A DNA stretch of 64,000 nucleotides from the NCBI RefSeq assembly GCF_009846525.1, contig NZ_CP024621.1:186001-250000 (forward strand), in the 5' to 3' direction. The DNA comes from Halomonas meridiana (GTDB taxonomy: Bacteria > Pseudomonadota > Gammaproteobacteria > Pseudomonadales > Halomonadaceae). Positions 49,854-59,584 of this stretch are shown in pieces. The notes beneath the pieces were generated by a model. It was not told the origin of the DNA. It did not search any database and saw only the letters and a list, made by a program, of their open reading frames with translations. The translations under genes and the position numbers were made by a program. The first letter of the stretch is position 1. Each line of letters starts with the position of its first letter.

Positions 49854-49985
49854 ATGGCGATGGTATTGATGTTGGGCATGTTCGTCCTGTTTTTGGGGTT
49901 TTCAGGGATCGGTGTGTACATGATGTTCAAGACATCATTGATGACTTTCGCCGATGATCGAGACGATAGGCCGCCCGATATGTAG
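49854..49985 (+). CDS. small single-pass membrane protein
   Basis: 43 residues, unrecognised. A hydrophobic Met-rich helix (MVLMLGMFVLFLGFSGIGVY) is followed by a short polar, acidic tail ending in DDRDDRPPDM. AGGGA is nine bases before the ATG, and a strong terminator follows 23 bases after the stop. So it is a likely real small gene, standing alone after the CsrB-like RNA. Function unknown. Confidence 0.6.
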   Translation: MAMVLMLGMFVLFLGFSGIGVYMMFKTSLMTFADDRDDRPPDM

Positions 49986-50008
49986 TGCTGGCACGTGTCT
50001 GTCCGTGA

Positions 50009-50052
50009 AAAAAGCTACGCGCTTCATCGACAAATGGAGCGCGTAGCTTTTT
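50009..50052. terminator. bidirectional terminator
   Basis: AAAAAGCTACGCGC pairs with GCGCGTAGCTTTTT. The A run on one side and T run on the other let it serve the small + strand gene and the PAP2 gene from the minus strand. Confidence 0.92.
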
Positions 50053-50106
50053 ACGTTCAAGAGCGCTGTGGTAGGAGAACAGCGGTTTAGAGGATGTGGG
50101 GCTTAG

Positions 50107-50646
50107 CTACCCCATCCAGTACAGGCTCAGTAACGCGAAGCCGTAACCCATCACACCGCCGACCAGTACATCGCTGACATAGTGCAGCCCAAGCCCCACA
50201 CGAGAGATGGCAATCAGCAGGCTCAGTGGCAGAACGATGGGTAGCAGCCAGGGGGTATGTGCGGCTACCAGGACGCTAAACATGACGGCGTGCATGGTGT
50301 GTCCGCTGGGGAAGCTGTAACGGTCTCGTGCAGGTTCGCCACAGTGCACGCCGCCCAGATAGGTAATGAAGGGGCGCTCGCGACATAGCTTGGTTTTGAC
50401 CAGTTTGTAAACCGTGACGGCCACGAGGGCAATCAGCGAGTATTGCAGCATGCGCCATACGCCGTCCGGTTGTAGCCAGGGCTGCGCCGCAATCAACAGC
50501 ACCCACACCGGCCAATCACCCAGTTTGCTGGCGGTTTGTAAGGCCAAGCGCCAGGGGCGATAAAGCGAGAGATGCGTCACTCGCTGGCAAAACCGCCACT
50601 CCCAGAGATCAAGACGATCGAATACGACAAGCGGACGAGCTCGCAT
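50107..50646 (-). CDS. PAP2 superfamily phosphatase
   Basis: 179-residue integral membrane protein with five or six hydrophobic segments. The three phosphatase motifs are complete: KTKLCRERP, PSGHTMH and SRVGLGLHYVSD. Likely acts on phosphatidic acid, phosphatidylglycerol phosphate or undecaprenyl diphosphate. GGAGG before the ATG at 50646 fixes the start, which overlaps the glycosyltransferase end by 38 bases. The pairing hints at glycolipid synthesis, as an inference. Confidence 0.93.
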   Translation of the reverse strand: MRARPLVVFDRLDLWEWRFCQRVTHLSLYRPWRLALQTASKLGDWPVWVLLIAAQPWLQPDGVWRMLQYSLIALVAVTVYKLVKTKLCRERPFITYLGGVHCGEPARDRYSFPSGHTMHAVMFSVLVAAHTPWLLPIVLPLSLLIAISRVGLGLHYVSDVLVGGVMGYGFALLSLYWMG

Positions 50647-51772
50647 GATTAGCCTCCTGGGCGTAGTTGAGGTAGCGCAGAAATTGCTCCGCGATGCCCG
50701 ACCAGCTCTGTTCCAGGGCGCGTAAACGGGCAATTCTTCCTATTCGTGCGTATTCGGCGGGATGTTGGCAAAGCGCAACGGCGGCTTGCTGAAACGCCAT
50801 GGCGTCGTTGGGTTCGACCGTAATCCCGTTATGACCGCTCTGGATCAGTTCGGCGCTAGCAGCGTGGCGATACGCCACCACCGCGAGTCCGCTCGCCATG
50901 GCCTCGGTGACCACATTACCCCAGGTTTCCGACAGCGAGGGAAACACAAACATATCGGCGCTGGCGTAGTGTCGAGCCAGCGCCTGTTTATCGACGAATC
51001 CCGTAAAATGTGCGTCAGGGAGCGCTTTCTCTAATTGTGCTCGCCCGGGGCCGTCGCCGACGACCACGAGGGCCATGTCGGGACGTACGTCACGCATGGC
51101 CTGGAGGGTTTCTTGCAGCAACGCGAGATTCTTCTCTGGCGCTAGCCGACCCACGTAAAGCGCGACTGGCTGATGTTCGCTGACGCCCCACGCTTTTCTC
51201 AGCGCATCATCGCGGTGGGCGGGCGAAAATTTATCGCCGTCGATCCCCCGCGACAAAACTTGTACGTCGTGGATACCCTGCTGGCGCAGCAGCGCGGCCT
51301 GTTGCTGGGTAGGCACCAGAGTGAGCGCGCAACCGTTGTGGAAGTAGCGCAAGTAGCGGCGTGTGGCAGATGATAGCCAGGAGACACCGTAATCATGGCA
51401 ATAGTGATCGAAATTGGTATGCCAACCCGCTACCAGTGGAAGTTCGAGCTGTGTGGCCGCCTGCCGAGCCGCCCAACCAAGCGGCCCTTGGGTCGCTAGA
51501 TAAACCACGTCGGGCCGATGCTGCTGCCAAAAACGACGCAGCGTGGCGGGGCGAGCAAAGCCCACCTGTACATCACGGTAGCCTGGGATCGAGCAGCGAT
51601 TGACCTGTAGTTCTTGCTCGACACCCTGGGCGGTGCCAGCCACTCTTGGCGTTGGACGAATCACATCCACTGTGACTCCCAGACGCTGTAACTCACGGCA
51701 CACCCGGTTAAGCGTGTGGGCGACGCCGTTGATTTCTGGTGACCATGTTTCGCTAACGATACAAAGTCGCAT
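50609..51772 (-). CDS. family 4 glycosyltransferase
   Basis: 387 residues with a GT-B fold. The N-terminal SETWSPEINGVAHTLNRV and GWHTNFDHYC resemble lipid-linked transferases such as those adding sugar to diacylglycerol; YVGRLAPEKNLALLQ and the C-terminal ETWGNVVTEAMASGLAVVAY are the donor-site motifs with the EX7E arrangement. Two-gene unit with the PAP2 phosphatase. Sugar and acceptor cannot be told. Confidence 0.9.
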   Translation of the reverse strand: MRLCIVSETWSPEINGVAHTLNRVCRELQRLGVTVDVIRPTPRVAGTAQGVEQELQVNRCSIPGYRDVQVGFARPATLRRFWQQHRPDVVYLATQGPLGWAARQAATQLELPLVAGWHTNFDHYCHDYGVSWLSSATRRYLRYFHNGCALTLVPTQQQAALLRQQGIHDVQVLSRGIDGDKFSPAHRDDALRKAWGVSEHQPVALYVGRLAPEKNLALLQETLQAMRDVRPDMALVVVGDGPGRAQLEKALPDAHFTGFVDKQALARHYASADMFVFPSLSETWGNVVTEAMASGLAVVAYRHAASAELIQSGHNGITVEPNDAMAFQQAAVALCQHPAEYARIGRIARLRALEQSWSGIAEQFLRYLNYAQEANHASSSACRIRSS

Positions 51773-51926
51773 GAGCGATGCATCCCTTTATCACGTTTTC
51801 GAACATGATGCGCAGTCACAATGACACTGCCGAGTCAGGTAAGTGAACAAGCGATGACAGCAGAGGTGCGCGCATGCGATCAGGACAGATCCTTCAATTC
51901 TTGGCTTTAATAGTTGCCCAATCGCA

Positions 51927-52127
51927 ATGAGTACAATGACATATTGTTCTCAATTAAGTATTGATGAAACGCAAAATGCAGCGTTAACAAAAATGAAATG
52001 TGATACGTCTATAGTGAATGACGAAGAGGTTTGTAGTGCCTCTATCGTGCCTTCGCAACGCTCAATTGTAGTGGCTTACAGCTTTATTCTAGCGTTAGAA
52101 GTGCTGCTCCAGGCAACGGCTGATTAA
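51927..52127 (+). CDS. doubtful small protein
   Basis: 66 codons with no recognised family. The C-terminal half is hydrophobic (VVAYSFILALEVLLQ). Base composition is lower in GC than the neighbours and no good ribosome-binding site is seen. A terminator follows at 52,180, so the region is probably transcribed whether or not the frame is translated. Confidence 0.3.
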   Translation: MSTMTYCSQLSIDETQNAALTKMKCDTSIVNDEEVCSASIVPSQRSIVVAYSFILALEVLLQATAD

Positions 52128-52179
52128 AGACGCCGACTATGTTTAAAGATTGACTTTTAAGACTCGAAAGTCATTTATC

Positions 52180-52210
52180 GCCGATGTGTCAATGACACAT
52201 CGGCTTTTTT
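52180..52210 (+). terminator. rho-independent terminator
   Basis: GCCGATGTGTC/GACACATCGGC perfect 11-bp stem with an AAT loop, then TTTTTT. It ends a transcript from the 51,9xx region, just before the SDR gene. Confidence 0.93.
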
Positions 52211-52254
52211 CGTTATGCTGTTTTATTATTTAATCGCGTGTTTAAGGAGAGAGG

Positions 52255-52920
52255 ATGTCGTCCACCGTTGTAATTACAGGCGCAAATCGTGGCGTAGGAT
52301 TAGCCCTTGCTGAGCATTATCAACAGGAGGGATGGAAAGTCATCGGCGTGTGTCGCCAAACGTCTGATGAATTAGCACGTGTCGCCGACAACGTGATAGA
52401 AGGCATTGATGTGACCCAGGACGACGATATCGCGCGCCTTTCTGCGGCGCTAGCCGGGCACACCATTGACCTGTTGATCAACAATGCGGGCCTGCTGCGC
52501 GATGATGTGTTGGGAGATATCGAGATCGACAGCCTACGCCAGCAGATGGAAATCAATGCCTATGCGCCGCTGCGAGTCTCCGAAGCGCTGCTGCCGCTGA
52601 TGGAAAAGGGCAGTAAAATCGCCAATATTACCAGCCGGATGGGCTCCATTGCCGATAACGATTCGGGCGGTCGCTACGGCTATCGTGCGTCAAAAGCGGC
52701 GCTGAACGCCTTTGGTAAATCGTTAGCCATCGATCTCAAGCCTCGCGGCATCGCCGTGGCGCAGCTGCATCCGGGCTATGTGAAAACCCGCATGGTTAAC
52801 TTTGGTGGCCACATCAGCCCGCAGGAATCCGCGACGGGCATTGCCGCCTGCATCAAAGCGCTCAACTTAGAGAATAGCGGCGGCTTCTGGCACTCCAATG
52901 GCGAACAGTTGCCTTGGTAG
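52255..52920 (+). CDS. short-chain dehydrogenase/reductase
   Basis: 221 residues. Nucleotide-binding motif TGANRGVGLALA, structural NNAG (LLINNAGLLRDD), catalytic Ser in NITSRMGSI and YRASK (Tyr-x3-Lys). Closest in feel to the CsgA/YciK-like single-domain SDRs. Substrate unknown. AAGGAGAGAGG before the ATG. Confidence 0.92.
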   Translation: MSSTVVITGANRGVGLALAEHYQQEGWKVIGVCRQTSDELARVADNVIEGIDVTQDDDIARLSAALAGHTIDLLINNAGLLRDDVLGDIEIDSLRQQMEINAYAPLRVSEALLPLMEKGSKIANITSRMGSIADNDSGGRYGYRASKAALNAFGKSLAIDLKPRGIAVAQLHPGYVKTRMVNFGGHISPQESATGIAACIKALNLENSGGFWHSNGEQLPW

Positions 52921-52940
52921 TAATCGGCCAGCTTGGCTGC

Positions 52941-53999
52941 CTACACCTCTCCAGTACGTTTACCAGTGGTGCTATTAAACGGGTGAAGTGCATCGCTGGT
53001 GACGTACACCTGCAGCGTTTCACCTTCGCTGACCGGCGGCTGGCCTGCGGTACGCACCACCGTGGGTTGGTCGCTGCCTGCCAAGTTCAGGTAGAGATGG
53101 CTCTCTGCCCCGGCGGCTTCAAACAACATCAAGGTAGCGTTCAGCGTTATATAAGACGCGGCTGGCGGGGCGAGCTGCATATCGTCCGGGCGGATGCCGA
53201 CGGTATCAGTCTCTTTCGGCAACTGACTCAGCACGCCCTGGGTATCCTGCTGCGCAAGGTAATCCAGCGGCAGCATGTTCATGGCCGGGGAGCCAATAAA
53301 CTCTGCTACAAACATGGTGGCTGGGCGGGCGTAGATCTCCATCGGGGTGCCCACCTGCTCAATCTGACCGGCGTTTAGTACTACCAAGCGATCGCCAAGT
53401 GTCATGGCTTCCAACTGGTCGTGGGTCACGTAGAGGCTGGTGGTTTTTAACCGCCGCTGAAGCTGCTTGATCTCGACGCGCATCTGCACGCGCAGCTTGG
53501 CATCTAGGTTAGAGAGCGGTTCGTCAAACAGAAACGCGGCGGGCTCGCGCACTAACGCACGGCCCATCGCCACCCGCTGGCGCTGGCCGCCGGAGAGCTT
53601 GCGCGGTTTGCGCTCCAAAAAGTCCTCAATCTCCAGCATCTTGGCCGCTGTGCGCACCCGCTGGTCGATGTCGTCTTTTTTGAAGCCGCGATTCTTCAGG
53701 CCATACGCCAGGTTGTTGTACACCGTCATATGCGGGTAGAGGGCGTAGTTTTGGAACACCATGGCGATATCCCGCTCGGCGGGCTCTAGCTGGTTCACTA
53801 CACGCTCGCCGATTTTCAGGGTGCCCTCGGTGATGGTCTCCAGACCTGCCACCATGCGCAGCAGGGTGGATTTACCGCAGCCGGAAGGCCCGACTAGCAC
53901 CACAAACTCGCCGTCCTGAATGTGTAAATCGACCCCTTTGACCGCCGCCACGTTGCCCGCGTAGGTTTTTTTCAGCCCTTCCAAGGTAATGCTGGCCAT
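52941..53999 (-). CDS. ugpC: glycerol-3-phosphate ABC transporter, ATP-binding protein
   Basis: 352 residues from [19 protein letters not shown]. Walker [13 protein letters not shown], signature [13 protein letters not shown] and Walker [10 protein letters not shown] are present, and a C-terminal regulatory domain follows, as in UgpC/MalK. Last gene of ugpBAEC on the minus strand, two bases after ugpE. Some members energise more than one sugar importer. Confidence 0.94.
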   Translation of the reverse strand: MASITLEGLKKTYAGNVAAVKGVDLHIQDGEFVVLVGPSGCGKSTLLRMVAGLETITEGTLKIGERVVNQLEPAERDIAMVFQNYALYPHMTVYNNLAYGLKNRGFKKDDIDQRVRTAAKMLEIEDFLERKPRKLSGGQRQRVAMGRALVREPAAFLFDEPLSNLDAKLRVQMRVEIKQLQRRLKTTSLYVTHDQLEAMTLGDRLVVLNAGQIEQVGTPMEIYARPATMFVAEFIGSPAMNMLPLDYLAQQDTQGVLSQLPKETDTVGIRPDDMQLAPPAASYITLNATLMLFEAAGAESHLYLNLAGSDQPTVVRTAGQPPVSEGETLQVYVTSDALHPFNSTTGKRTGEV

Positions 54000-54001
54000 G
54001 G

Positions 54002-54844
54002 TTATTTCTCCGTCTCGGTCAGGCCTTTCACAAACAGGCGTTGCATAAACAGAATCACTAATACCGGTGGCAGAGCCGCCATCACCACGGCGGCCATAAT
54101 GAGGTGCCACTGGGGGTTCTCTTCAGAGGTCATGCGCTGAATGCCCATCACAATGGTGTAGTAGTCCGGGTCGGTGGTGATCAACAGCGGCCACAGATAC
54201 TGGTTCCAGCCGTAAATAAACATGATCACGAACAGCGCGGCGATATTGGTGATTGAGAGCGGCATCAAAATGTCTTTGAAGAATTTCAGCGGGCCTGCGC
54301 CATCCACCCGGGCCGCTTCCAGCATCTCTTCGGGGATGGTCATAAAAAACTGCCTAAACAGAAACGTCGCGGTGGCGGAAGCAATGAGCGGTATCGATAG
54401 CCCGGCAAAGCTATTGAGCATATTGAGATCCGCGACCACCTGGAAGGTAGGAATAATGCGTACCTCCACCGGCAGCATCAGGGTAAGAAAGATGAGCCAG
54501 AAGAAGAACATCCGAAAGCGGAAGCGGAAGTACACAATCGCAAAGGCGGAGAGCAGCGAGATCGACAGCTTACCCACGGTAATCGCCATGGCCATGATAA
54601 AGCTGTTCCATAGCATGGTGCCGGCAGGCGGTGCGCCTGCGTTAGACACGCCGGATTGCCACATGCGGGTAAAGTTTTCGATGCCGTGGGCACCGGGCAG
54701 CATCGGCAGCGTGCCGCGCAGCAGGTCGCCCGGCGCTTGGGTCGAGGCCACCAGCGCCACGTAGACGGGAAACACCACCACCGCGACGCCTACCATCAGC
54801 GTTAAGTGGGCAAAAAAGTTCGCCCAGGGACGATTTTCAACCAT
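54002..54844 (-). CDS. ugpE: glycerol-3-phosphate ABC transporter, permease
   Basis: 280 residues with six hydrophobic segments and the coupling EAA loop [22 protein letters not shown] (in part). [17 protein letters not shown] is the UgpE-like start. Forms the channel with UgpA. A 27-base gap separates it from ugpA. Confidence 0.94.
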   Translation of the reverse strand: MVENRPWANFFAHLTLMVGVAVVVFPVYVALVASTQAPGDLLRGTLPMLPGAHGIENFTRMWQSGVSNAGAPPAGTMLWNSFIMAMAITVGKLSISLLSAFAIVYFRFRFRMFFFWLIFLTLMLPVEVRIIPTFQVVADLNMLNSFAGLSIPLIASATATFLFRQFFMTIPEEMLEAARVDGAGPLKFFKDILMPLSITNIAALFVIMFIYGWNQYLWPLLITTDPDYYTIVMGIQRMTSEENPQWHLIMAAVVMAALPPVLVILFMQRLFVKGLTETEK

Positions 54845-54871
54845 GTCAAGACTCCAACAGTCAGCCTGCGG

Positions 54872-55756
54872 CTAGTAGTTCACCCGGCGCTCGATAAAGC
54901 GGAATTGCACCACCGTGAGTGCGACCACAATCACCATCAAAATCACCGACTGCGCGGCGGATGACCCCAGGTTCAGGCCGACAAAGCCATCGGCGTACAC
55001 TTTGTACACTAGCGTGTTGGTGGCCTGGGCAGGGCCGCCCTGGGTAGTGGCGTGAATAATGCCGAAGGTATCGAACATCGCGTACACCACGTTCACCACC
55101 ATCAGGAAGAAGGTGGTGGGAGACAGTAGGGGGAACACAATGGTCCAGAAGCGCTTCATGGGGCTGGCGCCATCAATGGCGGCGGCCTCGATGAGCGATT
55201 GGGGAATCGACTGCAGCCCGGCCAGGAAGAACAGAAAGTTATAGGAGATCTGTTTCCAGGCGGCGGCAAAAATCACCAGCAGCATGGCGTCCGCCCCTGA
55301 GGTGCGGTGGTTCCACTGATAGCCCACCATATCCAGCATGTAAGGCACGATGCCGATGGAGGGGTTGAAGATAAACCACCACAGCACCCCGGCGATGGCG
55401 GGGGCAATGGCATAGGGCCACACCAGCAGTGTGGTGTAGGTGCTGCGCGAGCGAATCATGCGATTCACCGTGCAGGCCAGCAGCAGCGCCACTGCCATGG
55501 AGAGCAGCGTCGTGCCAATGGCGAAAACTGCCGTCACCGAGAGCGAGTTGAGATAGTTGCCGTCACGGAACAGGCGGGCAAAGTTATCCAACCCGACAAA
55601 GGTGGTGCGTAGGCCAAACGCGTCTTCACGGAGCAGCGATTGGTAGAGCGCTTGACCGGCAGGCCAGATAAAGAAAATCAGCGTGATAATGACCTGAGGG
55701 GCGATTAGCGCATAGGGCAGAAAGCGCCCTGGAAAGGTCATGCGTTTGGTTTGCAT
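54872..55756 (-). CDS. ugpA: glycerol-3-phosphate ABC transporter, permease
   Basis: 294 residues, six hydrophobic segments; EAA loop [39 protein letters not shown] is typical of UgpA. Separated from ugpB by an 85-base gap with a strong hairpin. Confidence 0.94.
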   Translation of the reverse strand: MQTKRMTFPGRFLPYALIAPQVIITLIFFIWPAGQALYQSLLREDAFGLRTTFVGLDNFARLFRDGNYLNSLSVTAVFAIGTTLLSMAVALLLACTVNRMIRSRSTYTTLLVWPYAIAPAIAGVLWWFIFNPSIGIVPYMLDMVGYQWNHRTSGADAMLLVIFAAAWKQISYNFLFFLAGLQSIPQSLIEAAAIDGASPMKRFWTIVFPLLSPTTFFLMVVNVVYAMFDTFGIIHATTQGGPAQATNTLVYKVYADGFVGLNLGSSAAQSVILMVIVVALTVVQFRFIERRVNY

Positions 55757-55797
55757 AAGCGACGAAACCTGCGATTAACAGACGGCACTAATAACGA

Positions 55798-55830
55798 CAT
55801 CGCCGCCTGCCTAAAAGGCAGACGGCGATG
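55798..55830 (-). other. hairpin between ugpB and ugpA
   Basis: CATCGCCG-C-CTGCC and GGCAG-A-CGGCGATG pair around a TAAAA loop. No T tract follows in the minus-strand direction. Such hairpins protect the abundant binding-protein mRNA, as with malE in E. coli; that role is inferred. Confidence 0.65.
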
Positions 55831-55841
55831 CCGGTGCTTAC

Positions 55842-57167
55842 TTACTGGTTCGCGGATTCAAAATCGCGCAGTAGTTGGTTGCCGCGCTCTACCGCCGCAT
55901 CGGCCGCTTCCTGGCCTGATTTGCCTCCGGTCATCACTGCTTCCATCTCCTCAGAGATGATGTCGCGGATTTGTACGAAGTTACCAAAGCGCAGGCCTTT
56001 GGAGTTCTCGGTGGGCTCGTTCAGCGTCATCTGCTTCAGCGAGGTATCCGCACCGGGGTTCTCATCGTAGTAGCCCTGCTCTTGGCTCAAGTCCCAAGCG
56101 GCTTGAGTAATCGGCAGGTAGCCGGTTTGCTGGTGCCATTCGGCCTGTACTTCCGGCTGAGAGAGGTACTCGAAAAACGCTGCGACGGCGGCGTATTCGT
56201 CATCAGTGTGGCCCTGCAAGGCCCAAAGTGTTGCCCCCCCAATGATGGAGTTCTGCGGCGCGCCTTCTACGTCAGCGTAGTAGGGCTGCATGCCAAAACC
56301 CACTTCAAAGTCGGCGTTGGCAGCCACATCGGCACGGGAGGCGGACGAACCGAAGAAGATCGCGCACTCTTGGGAGTAGAACAGCGGTTCTGCATCTGGG
56401 CCAGGGCCGGGGCCGCCCCATTTGAAGGCGCCGGCATCTTGCCAGGTTTTCAGGTTATCCCAGTGGCGGGCGACCAGCTCGTTGTTGAAGTTCAGCTCGG
56501 TCTCCAACCCACCAAAGCCGTTTTCCAGCGTGCCCAGCGGGGAGTTATGCATAGCGGAGAAGTTCTCCAGCATCACCCAGCTCGGCCACGAGGTGGTAAA
56601 GCCGCAGTTAGCAGCACCCGATTCGGTAATTTGGGTAGCGTATTCAGCCACCTCTTCCCAGGTTTGCGGCGGCTGTTCTGGGTCTAGGCCGGCTTCCTCA
56701 AACGCATCACGGTTGTAGTACATGATGGGGGTGGAGGAGTTAAACGGGAACGACAGCATGTTGCCGTTGGTATCGGTGTAGTAGCCGACCACCGCGGGCA
56801 GGAAGGCTTCGCGATCAAACGCGCGGCCATGGGCTTCCATCAGCTCATACACCGGATAAATCGCCCCTTCGGCGTTCATCATGGTGCCGGTGCCGACTTC
56901 AAACACCTGCAAGATGTGCGGCTGCTCGCCTGCGCGGAACGCTGCAATGGCGCCGGTCATGGTTTCGGTATAGTTGCCGCGGTAGCTGGGAGTAACGCGG
57001 TACTCATCTTGAGAAGCGTTGAACTCCTCGGTCATGCCTTCCAGGATTTCGCCCAGTTGGCCGCCCATCGCGTGCCACCAGGTGACTTCGGTAGCAGCAG
57101 TGGCGGAGACACTGAACGAGGCGGTGGCAACACCGAGGGCAAGCGCGTGCAACGTGAAACGAGACAT
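55842..57167 (-). CDS. ugpB: glycerol-3-phosphate ABC transporter, periplasmic binding protein
   Basis: 441 residues. A signal peptide (LHALALGVATASFSVSATAA) precedes TEVTWWHAMGGQLGEIL, and SYRGNYTETMTGAIAAFRAG with ILQVFEVGTGTMM match E. coli UgpB closely, so glycerol-3-phosphate or a glycerophosphodiester is the likely ligand. AAGGAGCC precedes the ATG at 57167. First gene of the operon. No PHO box or ugpQ was noticed. Confidence 0.93.
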   Translation of the reverse strand: MSRFTLHALALGVATASFSVSATAATEVTWWHAMGGQLGEILEGMTEEFNASQDEYRVTPSYRGNYTETMTGAIAAFRAGEQPHILQVFEVGTGTMMNAEGAIYPVYELMEAHGRAFDREAFLPAVVGYYTDTNGNMLSFPFNSSTPIMYYNRDAFEEAGLDPEQPPQTWEEVAEYATQITESGAANCGFTTSWPSWVMLENFSAMHNSPLGTLENGFGGLETELNFNNELVARHWDNLKTWQDAGAFKWGGPGPGPDAEPLFYSQECAIFFGSSASRADVAANADFEVGFGMQPYYADVEGAPQNSIIGGATLWALQGHTDDEYAAVAAFFEYLSQPEVQAEWHQQTGYLPITQAAWDLSQEQGYYDENPGADTSLKQMTLNEPTENSKGLRFGNFVQIRDIISEEMEAVMTGGKSGQEAADAAVERGNQLLRDFESANQ

Positions 57168-57368
57168 AACGGCTCCTTGTAGGTCTTGCGCAGTACGTTT
57201 ATTGAGTTGTTGGGTGCACTGAACAGTAGGAAGTGTAGATGACGCTTTCGTGAATGCACGGTGAACTTGCCGTGACGGCCAACGTTTAGTGAGACGCTTG
57301 CAGTGCCCAGTAGGCAAAGGACAGGCGGGGTGCTAGGGTGGCTGAAAAGCCTAACGAACGAGATCAAC

Positions 57369-58538
57369 ATGACCGATGCAACTGCGCTGCTGGCCCAATT
57401 GGTGGCGTTCGACACGACCTCCAGCGAATCGAATTTGGCACTTATCGAATTCGTCGAGGGCTATCTAGCCGATTACGGTGTGACCGCCGAACGGGTGATG
57501 AGCCCCTGCGGCACCAAAGCCAACCTGATTGCCCGCATTGGCCCGGATGCCCCCGGCGGCGTGATGCTGTCAGGCCATACCGATGTAGTGCCCGTGGCTG
57601 GCCAGCCCTGGAGCAGCGACCCGTTCACCCTGCGCGATGGCGGCGATGGCCGTTTATATGGGCGCGGCACTTGCGATATGAAAGGCTTTATTGCCTGTGC
57701 GCTCGCCATGGTGCCCACCTGGGCGAGCGCACCGCTGAAGCAGCCGATTTACTTCGGCTTCTCTTATGACGAAGAGATCGGCTGCGTGGGCGCCCCCAGC
57801 TTGATAAAGCGCTTTTGTGAGCACTACTCCACCACGGCTCATGTGATTGTCGGCGAGCCCACCAGCATGCAGCCGGTGGTGGCGCAAAAGGGCGCGACCA
57901 ACCTGCGCACCACCGTGATTGGCCGTGAAGCGCACAGTAGCCAAGTGAATCAAGGCACCTCCGCGATCCACGTGGCCGCAAGGCTGGTGACGTTCATCGA
58001 GGACACCATGGCCGCACTGGTGGAAGAGGGACGCGTGGATGAGGCTTTTAACGTGCCGCATACCAGTTTGCATGTGGGTAAAATCAAAGGCGGCACGGCC
58101 ATCAATATCATGGCGCGGGAGTGCCAGTTCGAGTGGGAGATTCGCCACCTACCCACAGAAACCTTTGAAGAGGTGTACGGGCGCTTTAGCGACTACTGCG
58201 CAACGCTCAGTGAGGCGTTAAGTGCTCAGGGCAAAACCGTGGAAATCATCACTGAGCCGTTGAATGTCACGGTGCCAGGGCTGGCCGACCGTGACAATCA
58301 GCAAGTATTGCGGCTGGCGCAAGATCACCTTCCTAACGGCTGCTGCCAGCATGCGGTTGCCTATGCGACCGAAGCGGGGCAGTTTCAGGGGCAAGGTCTC
58401 CAGGCGATTATTTTAGGGCCGGGCAGTATTGCCCAGGCGCATCAGCCGGATGAGTATATTGAAACGGCGCAGCTCGATGAGTGCAGTGCGTTTATGCAGC
58501 GCTTAGGCAGCGCTCTGGAAACGCCATATTCAGGCTAA
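57369..58538 (+). CDS. argE: acetylornithine deacetylase
   Basis: 389 residues of the M20 metallopeptidase family; removes acetyl from N-acetylornithine in arginine synthesis. Metal ligands are in LSGHTDVVPVAG, GRGTCDMKG and DEEIGCVGA, and HQPDEYIE near the end. Start at 57369 by family alignment; the ribosome-binding site is weak. It diverges from ugpB. Close relatives in the family also cleave other acyl-amino acids, so the substrate is likely but not certain. Confidence 0.9.
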   Translation: MTDATALLAQLVAFDTTSSESNLALIEFVEGYLADYGVTAERVMSPCGTKANLIARIGPDAPGGVMLSGHTDVVPVAGQPWSSDPFTLRDGGDGRLYGRGTCDMKGFIACALAMVPTWASAPLKQPIYFGFSYDEEIGCVGAPSLIKRFCEHYSTTAHVIVGEPTSMQPVVAQKGATNLRTTVIGREAHSSQVNQGTSAIHVAARLVTFIEDTMAALVEEGRVDEAFNVPHTSLHVGKIKGGTAINIMARECQFEWEIRHLPTETFEEVYGRFSDYCATLSEALSAQGKTVEIITEPLNVTVPGLADRDNQQVLRLAQDHLPNGCCQHAVAYATEAGQFQGQGLQAIILGPGSIAQAHQPDEYIETAQLDECSAFMQRLGSALETPYSG

Positions 58539-58558
58539 CGCGTTTATTTGCACCCAAT

Positions 58559-58595
58559 AAAAAACACCCGCCAGTGTGATCGGGCGGGTGTTTTC
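58559..58595. terminator. bidirectional terminator
   Basis: AAAACACCCGCC pairs with GGCGGGTGTTTT around a ten-base loop. Serves argE on the + strand and the small hypothetical gene on the minus strand. Confidence 0.92.
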
Positions 58596-58618
58596 TTGAG
58601 ACGCTTACGGTCTGGCTG

Positions 58619-58930
58619 TTAGTGCTGATGCTGCTCTTCGTAAAGCTCGGCTTTCGCATGGCGCATCACATCTTCGCACGCCTGCTGCTGGGCCAGCTGG
58701 GTGAGAAGCCGTTGTGTGACCTCAAACCCTTTCCCCAAGCAGGTATCCACTTCGTCACGGCTCACCTGGGGCGAGACGCTGCAGTCGATTTTGATCGTGC
58801 GGCCGCCGCCTTCCAGCCGGTCGGCGAGTTCTCTAAGCCGCCACGCGATTCGCTCTTTCCAGTTTGCTGATTCTTCCGCGCCTTCGTTTACGCTAAACGT
58901 GCACTGCCATTCCGGTTTGTAAACCTTCAT
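58619..58930 (-). CDS. hypothetical protein
   Basis: 103 residues, start MKVYKPEWQCTFSVNEGAEE with GGAGG upstream. No family recognised. A basic middle (KERIAWRLRELADRLEGG) may be an amphipathic helix, and the C-terminus is His/Gln-rich (EEQHQH). Divergent from the YchJ-like gene. Confidence 0.65.
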   Translation of the reverse strand: MKVYKPEWQCTFSVNEGAEESANWKERIAWRLRELADRLEGGGRTIKIDCSVSPQVSRDEVDTCLGKGFEVTQRLLTQLAQQQACEDVMRHAKAELYEEQHQH

Positions 58931-59085
58931 AGGAGAACCTCCACTGCGTTTGGAAAGAATGATCGATCGTGTTGTCGTACTCCGTCTGTCTAAGGATCTT
59001 GCTCTGTTACTATACCCAACTCGGGGCCAATACCGAAACAAAACATCTACAGCGCCCGCAAAATGCATAAGCCAGAGCCACAGCT

Positions 59086-59547
59086 ATGACTCACTCACAG
59101 CCTGAAAGTTGCCCCTGCGGTAGCGGTCTTCCGTTTAATGGCTGCTGCCAGCCCTACCACCAAGGGGCACTGCCACCCACGCCAGAAGCGCTGATGCGTT
59201 CACGTTACGCGGCGTTCGCGTTGAATCAGCGTGACTATCTGCTGGCAACGTGGCACGCCACGACGCGTCCTCATCAGCTACCGCCCGACCCCGATACACA
59301 GTGGCTGTCGCTGGTGATTGTCGAGGCGCCTAGCGCACAAGATGACCAGGGAACGGTGCACTTTCGCGCCACGTTTCGCGAGCCCAGTGGCTGGCATGTG
59401 TTAGAGGAGGTCTCGCGGTTCGTGAAGGAAGCGGGGCGCTGGTGGTACGTCGACGGTACGCCCAGCGTGGCGCGTTTAAAGCCGGGTCGCAATGCGCCTT
59501 GCCCCTGTGGTAGCGGGCGTAAATTAAAGGTATGTTGCAAAGCATAA
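59086..59547 (+). CDS. YchJ family protein
   Basis: 153 residues with SEC-C zinc motifs at both ends: CPCGSGLPFNGCC near the start and CPCGSGRKLKVCC near the end. The central YchJ domain has EALMRSRYAAFALNQRDYLL and WHVLEEVSRFVKE. The SEC-C motif binds zinc and SecB in SecA; what YchJ does is unclear. Confidence 0.93.
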   Translation: MTHSQPESCPCGSGLPFNGCCQPYHQGALPPTPEALMRSRYAAFALNQRDYLLATWHATTRPHQLPPDPDTQWLSLVIVEAPSAQDDQGTVHFRATFREPSGWHVLEEVSRFVKEAGRWWYVDGTPSVARLKPGRNAPCPCGSGRKLKVCCKA

Positions 59548-59584
59548 GCACATCACTGCTAAGTCGTGTGAGGCATGAAACGCC

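Larger units (their letters stand above)
51773..52254. other. AT-richer gap with a short open frame and two hairpins
   Basis: About 480 bases. It contains the doubtful 66-codon frame at 51,927, a GACTTT/AAAGTC hairpin at 52,152-52,172 and a strong terminator at 52,180. A + strand transcript ending there is likely. It may be a small gene or a small RNA. Confidence 0.5.
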
